A stretch of DNA of 8,177 bases from Planococcus sp. (in: firmicutes) (GTDB lineage Bacteria > Bacillota > Bacilli > Bacillales_A > Planococcaceae), in assembly GCA_030147455.1 (NCBI GenBank), contig JASKZU010000043.1:1-8177 (forward strand). Direction: 5' to 3'. The translations under genes and the position numbers were made by a program. The notes beneath the pieces were generated by a model. That model was not told the origin of the DNA, made no database searches, and saw only the letters and a list, made by a program, of their open reading frames with translations. Shown here one piece after another: positions 4,977-8,177 of this stretch. Every line of letters starts with the position of its first letter. Position 1 is the first letter of the stretch.

Positions 4977-6949
4977 TCTTCAGATCCTCCTCTATAATTT
5001 TCCAGCAATGCCGTTTTCAACTGCTCGACGGCTTGCTCAACTGTCGCATCCGGCATTTGTGTTGCCGCATTCGTCAAGTGACCGCCGCCGCCGAGTGTTT
5101 CCATCACCACTTGGACATTCACTTCGCCGAGCGACCGGGCACTGATGCCCACGCCGCTTTCAGAGCGCTCTGCGACGACAAACGACGCGTTGACGTCTTT
5201 CATCGTCAGCAGGATATCAGCCGTCTGGGCGATCAATACAGGGCTATAGGCGCGCCCTTCTTCGCCTTTGGCAATGGCGATGCCGTCGCCGACGAATTCA
5301 ACGCTTTGGACGATTTTCGCCCGTTCGATATACGTATCCAGATCTTCTTTCAGCAAGCGCTGCACAAGCACCGTATCTGCTCCGTTCGAACGCAGGTAAG
5401 ACGCGGCTTCGAACGTTCTGGCACCTGTGCGCAGCGTAAAGCTTTTTGTATCGACGATGATGCCGGCAAGCATCGCCGTCGATTCGAGCATCGTCAGTTT
5501 CTCGTGCTTCGGCTGGTATTCAATCAATTCGGTCACCAGCTCTGCCGTTGACGAGGCATACGGCTCCATATAAACGAGCATCGTGTTGGTAATGAATTCC
5601 TCGCCGCGGCGATGGTGATCGATCAATACGACGCGCTCCATGCGCTGAAGCAGCCGTTCGTCGATGACCATCGACGGTTTATGCGTATCGACCACGACCA
5701 ATAGAGAATGCCCGGTCATCTCAGACAGCGCCTCTTCCGGTGTGATAAAGCGGTCGAATAAATCCGGGTCGCTTTCGATTTCTTCCATCAAACGCATGAC
5801 GCTGCGGTCGTATTCGTCGAAATCGATGACGATGCGCCCTTTGACGCGGTTCATCTCCGCCATCTTGGCTACGCCGACCGCAGCCCCGATCGAGTCCATA
5901 TCCGGCATTTTGTGGCCCATGACAAAGACTTGATCGCTCTCTTGGATCAAGTCGCGCAGTGCATGCGAAATGACGCGTGCGCGCACTCGTGTGCGTTTCT
6001 CGACGGGGTTGGTTTTGCCGCCATAGAATTTCACTTTACCGCTTGGATGCTTGATCGACACTTGGTCGCCTCCGCGTCCTAGTACAAGATCAAGCCCTGA
6101 CTGCGCCATGGCGCCGAGTTCGATGAGCGATGCAGATCCGGCGCCGACGCCGATGCTGAGCGTCAATGCCATATTGTCTTTTGCCGTCACTTCACGGATA
6201 TCATCCAGCACCGCAAATTTCGTTTGTTCTAATTGCTTTAAAATAGATTCATTGAATACCGCAATAAACCGGTCTGAGGAAATGCGCTTGACGAAAATGC
6301 CGTTGTCGCTTCCCCACTTGTTGATCAATGACGTGACCAGGCTGTTCAAATTGCTGCGCACCTGGTCGTCCATGCCTTGCGACAACTCATCGTAGTTATC
6401 GATAAACAAAATGCCGATAACGGTGCGGTCGGCATGGTACAAAGTTTCGATTTCCACTTGTTCGGTAATGTCGAACAAATAAAACAACCGGTCGTCTGCC
6501 CGGTGATACACGCGGTATTTGCGCCCGGCCAGCGCAATGGTCATTTCGTTCGACTCGGAAGATTTGACCAGCTGGTTGAATTCTTCTGACAATCCGTATA
6601 CCGATTCGCCGATCAGCGTATCGTAATCCAGCGCGGACGTCATGTATGGGTTTGCCCACTCGATCTGCTGGTTTTCGTTGACCAGCAGAATCCCGATCGG
6701 CATTTCCAGCAGCGCTTCTTCCCCGACTTTTTTCATCCGGTAAGACAGCGTCTCGATATGCTTTTCGGTCGCTTCGTAATTGCGCTTTTCCATAATCCAA
6801 GCCGACGAAATCGCAGCTCCGTAGAGCAGTGCGAAAATGCCTGCACCCCATTCCGACCAGAGGGAGATGAGAATCACAGCGGCCATTCCAAGAGCCAGCA
6901 ATGCCAGCAGTGGATATCTTAGATTACGCTTCCTGAAAAAAGCCGACAT
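4973..6949 (-). CDS. gdpP: Cyclic-di-AMP phosphodiesterase GdpP (YybT), PAS-GGDEF-DHH/DHHA1
   Basis: A membrane-bound enzyme that hydrolyses c-di-AMP to pApA. In the family it affects wall stress, beta-lactam tolerance and potassium and osmotic balance. The protein is 658 aa, close to the B. subtilis 659. Two transmembrane helices lie at about 11-30 and 34-52. A PAS-like domain (about 80-165) follows, then a degenerate GGDEF domain (about 170-300) in which SSDRF (224-228) replaces GGDEF, as is usual in this family. The DHH domain has all expected metal ligands in place: H346, D350 and D352 in GHKMPDMDS, D421 in VVVDTH, DHH at 444-446 and D500 in GIIVDT. The DHHA1 domain ends with GGGGH (620-624). 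The ATG at 6949 has AAGGAG nine bases upstream; another ATG four bases earlier is out of frame. The gap to yybS is 13 bases. Confidence 0.97.
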   Translation of the reverse strand: MSAFFRKRNLRYPLLALLALGMAAVILISLWSEWGAGIFALLYGAAISSAWIMEKRNYEATEKHIETLSYRMKKVGEEALLEMPIGILLVNENQQIEWANPYMTSALDYDTLIGESVYGLSEEFNQLVKSSESNEMTIALAGRKYRVYHRADDRLFYLFDITEQVEIETLYHADRTVIGILFIDNYDELSQGMDDQVRSNLNSLVTSLINKWGSDNGIFVKRISSDRFIAVFNESILKQLEQTKFAVLDDIREVTAKDNMALTLSIGVGAGSASLIELGAMAQSGLDLVLGRGGDQVSIKHPSGKVKFYGGKTNPVEKRTRVRARVISHALRDLIQESDQVFVMGHKMPDMDSIGAAVGVAKMAEMNRVKGRIVIDFDEYDRSVMRLMEEIESDPDLFDRFITPEEALSEMTGHSLLVVVDTHKPSMVIDERLLQRMERVVLIDHHRRGEEFITNTMLVYMEPYASSTAELVTELIEYQPKHEKLTMLESTAMLAGIIVDTKSFTLRTGARTFEAASYLRSNGADTVLVQRLLKEDLDTYIERAKIVQSVEFVGDGIAIAKGEEGRAYSPVLIAQTADILLTMKDVNASFVVAERSESGVGISARSLGEVNVQVVMETLGGGGHLTNAATQMPDATVEQAVEQLKTALLENYRGGSEE

Positions 6950-6962
6950 TCATTTCAGCTCC

Positions 6963-7931
6963 TTATTTTCCTTTAGAATCATGTGCCCGCTTGATCCAGC
7001 CGCGGATGTCGAAGCCAAGATCCAATATTCCGATGATGCTTGTAAACGACTGCAGCGGAAAGGCCAAAATCGTCACCAGCACCGTCACCCAGCGCGGCCA
7101 GCCTTCTTGCTGAATATAGAAATGGTAGAACGATACCCCTTGCAAAAACAGCAGGAACTGCAGCAGCATCGAAGCATTCGAAACAACTAGGAACGTCATC
7201 GTCCCCGGCTGCAAATCCGAAAGCAGCGACACCAAGATGACAATCAAATAAAACCACAGCACGCTCTTTGGCAAACGCAGGTCCTGAAACGGCGGAAACT
7301 TCGGCACCGGTATCCCGAGCCGCTTTAAAATCGGCAGCAGGATCAATAGAAGAAGCCATATAATGATAAATGTCGCCAATACCATTAAGGTTGGCAGCAC
7401 CGTTTCAAAGCTTAGAACAAATTGTGCAGTGGCTGCATCATAATTTTCCGGTATGGTCTGCCCGCCGTTTTCCATAATCGTTTTCGCTTGATCAAAAGCT
7501 GTGCGCATCATGCGCATAAATGATTCCAGTACATTGATGCCTAATATAGCGATAGCCGATACGTACAACACCATTAATGAAATCAGCAGCGTAATGCTTG
7601 TTCCCATAAACATGAAAAGCTTGCTTTTCTTATAGTGTATAGACAACCCGATAGCCAGGCCGACTGCAATAGAGACCAATGCTAAAATCAGAGCCGGCAC
7701 CCCTCCAATGATGGCGCCCAGTGCAAGCGCCGCAACAGCCAGAAAAGCCGAGGCATTTGGCGGATACTTGGCACTATACCATGCAATCGGCAATGGTAGA
7801 AACCACAAGCTAACGAGCCACAATATAGGAACATATACAGGCATGGCCAACAAGGCGGCAAACAGCACCGCCACTATAACCCCGTTCTTTAATTGATGTG
7901 CTTTTTGGTTAGGCATAGCGTTGTTTTTCAT
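6963..7931 (-). CDS. yybS: YybS-family (DUF2232) polytopic membrane protein
   Basis: An integral membrane protein of unknown biochemical role, found next to gdpP throughout Bacillales. The 322 aa include about eight hydrophobic segments, near 17-35, 36-52, 60-80, 82-98, 105-133, 175-205, 224-268 (probably two) and 279-303. A polar loop lies at about 135-172 (SFMRMMRTAFDQAK...), and basic residues at the C-terminus (RGWIKRAHDSKGK) suggest a cytoplasmic tail. The family has the look of small-molecule transport S-components, but no substrate is known to me. The start is uncertain: the ATG at 7931 has only GAAAGAAG directly against it and no well-spaced ribosome binding site, and an in-frame stop lies five codons upstream. 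The ATG at 7916 (MPNQKAHQLK) is the alternative. Gene order suggests co-transcription with gdpP. Confidence 0.88.
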   Translation of the reverse strand: MKNNAMPNQKAHQLKNGVIVAVLFAALLAMPVYVPILWLVSLWFLPLPIAWYSAKYPPNASAFLAVAALALGAIIGGVPALILALVSIAVGLAIGLSIHYKKSKLFMFMGTSITLLISLMVLYVSAIAILGINVLESFMRMMRTAFDQAKTIMENGGQTIPENYDAATAQFVLSFETVLPTLMVLATFIIIWLLLLILLPILKRLGIPVPKFPPFQDLRLPKSVLWFYLIVILVSLLSDLQPGTMTFLVVSNASMLLQFLLFLQGVSFYHFYIQQEGWPRWVTVLVTILAFPLQSFTSIIGILDLGFDIRGWIKRAHDSKGK

Positions 7932-7959
7932 CTTCTTTCGAGTTTATTTCATCCTTGTA

Positions 7960-7988
7960 ATTGTACCATGATTCAAGTTTCCGAACAA
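7960..7988 (-). promoter_or_regulatory. Extended -10 promoter of the yybS-gdpP-rplI-dnaB operon
   Basis: On the minus strand TACAAT (7960-7965) is preceded by TG and one base, which makes an extended -10. A weak -35 TTGTTC (7983-7988, three of six matches) lies 17 bases upstream. The start point would be near 7953, leaving a leader of only about 22 nt before yybS. An extended -10 can make up for a poor -35. No other promoter-like site was seen between here and gdpP. Confidence 0.65.
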
Positions 7989-8003
7989 AAAAGGGAGGTT
8001 GGT

Positions 8004-8123
8004 GTGCAGTTAGTTTTGCATCAGAGATCTCGGCATGATTTCATGTACCGATTGAAGCCTATTCTTGATCCGGAGCCGGCTGGCTTTGTACAGAAAGCTT
8101 TTGTCGAATTGTATGTGCACTGA
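8004..8123 (+). CDS. Possible 39-aa small ORF, unknown function
   Basis: A GTG-started plus-strand ORF of 39 codons preceded by AAGGGAGG at a five-base spacing, the best ribosome binding site on the plus strand that I noticed. The peptide (QLVLHQRSRHDFMYRLKPIL, then DPEPAGFVQKAFVELYVH) is not hydrophobic, has no signal peptide and resembles nothing I recognise. It lies opposite to all other genes, between the yybS promoter and a repeat fragment, with no clear promoter of its own. It could be a real small protein, the tail of a decayed gene, or chance. The frame is open further upstream to 7893, but that part overlaps yybS antisense. Confidence 0.25.
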   Translation: MQLVLHQRSRHDFMYRLKPILDPEPAGFVQKAFVELYVH

Positions 8124-8145
8124 TTAGGAGCGTGTTGTTAGGAGT

Positions 8146-8177
8146 CCCGCCGACCTGCTTCGGGTAGCCTCTTGCCA
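8146..8177 (+). repeat. Fragment of a GC-rich repeat related to the purA-walR repeats (cut by window edge)
   Basis: The sequence starts CCCGCCGACCTGCTTCGGGT. It aligns with the start of repeat copies 2 and 3 (CCCGCCGCCTTGCTTGGGGT) at 18 of 22 positions without gaps; the rest of the element would lie outside the window. It is in the same orientation as the three other copies. Two TTAGGAG direct repeats (8124-8130, 8138-8144) sit just before it. The relation is plausible but rests on a short match. Confidence 0.5.

Noticed and set aside
6396..6851. 151-codon minus-strand ORF in another frame inside gdpP
   Set aside because: It overlaps the PAS and GGDEF region of an intact gdpP, is arginine-rich as expected from frame-shifted GC-richer codons, and has no recognisable domain.
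4973..6949. Degenerate GGDEF motif (SSDRF) in GdpP as a sign of a broken gene
   Set aside because: A degenerate GGDEF domain is normal for this family, and all DHH/DHHA1 catalytic residues are present, so the enzyme should be intact.

Overview
The window comes from the chromosome of a low-to-mid GC Gram-positive bacterium of the order Bacillales. The gene order yybS-gdpP-rplI-dnaB-purA-walR-walK, all on the minus strand, is the conserved arrangement near the replication origin in Bacillus, Staphylococcus and relatives. Protein lengths fit Bacillus-type orthologues (L9 149 aa, GdpP 658 aa, DnaB 451 aa, PurA 428 aa, WalR 235 aa). Planococcaceae (Planococcus or a near neighbour) is my best guess from the feel of the proteins and of the intergenic repeats. 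It is inference only; no database search was made.

Layout in transcription order, right to left. The right end (about 7932-8177) holds an extended -10 promoter for the yybS operon, a possible 39-codon plus-strand ORF and a fragment of a GC-rich repeat cut by the window edge. yybS (membrane protein), gdpP (c-di-AMP phosphodiesterase), rplI (ribosomal protein L9) and dnaB (replicative helicase) follow with gaps of 13, -4 and 11 bases and look like one operon. It ends at a long inverted repeat overlapping the dnaB stop codon. The same inverted repeat reads as a pair of PurR boxes placed just upstream of a very good sigma-A promoter for purA (TTGACG-17-TACAAT). purA ends at a strong intrinsic terminator. 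A gap of about 900 bases then separates purA from walR. Its main content is three direct copies of an 87-bp GC-rich element, about 200 bp apart. The last genes are walR and the first 41 codons of walK, the essential cell-wall two-component system.

The coding genes are ordinary core genes serving c-di-AMP turnover, translation, replication, AMP synthesis and cell-wall homeostasis. The interesting material is non-coding. It comprises (i) the triple repeat, whose purA-side edge carries a TTTACA-17-TATAAA promoter predicting a walR leader of about 730 nt through all three copies; (ii) the double use of one inverted repeat as dnaB terminator and purA operator; and (iii) the related repeat fragment at the right edge, which suggests a dispersed family. 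I saw no tRNA, rRNA, CRISPR, insertion sequence or defence system, and no clear sign of a wholly new system.
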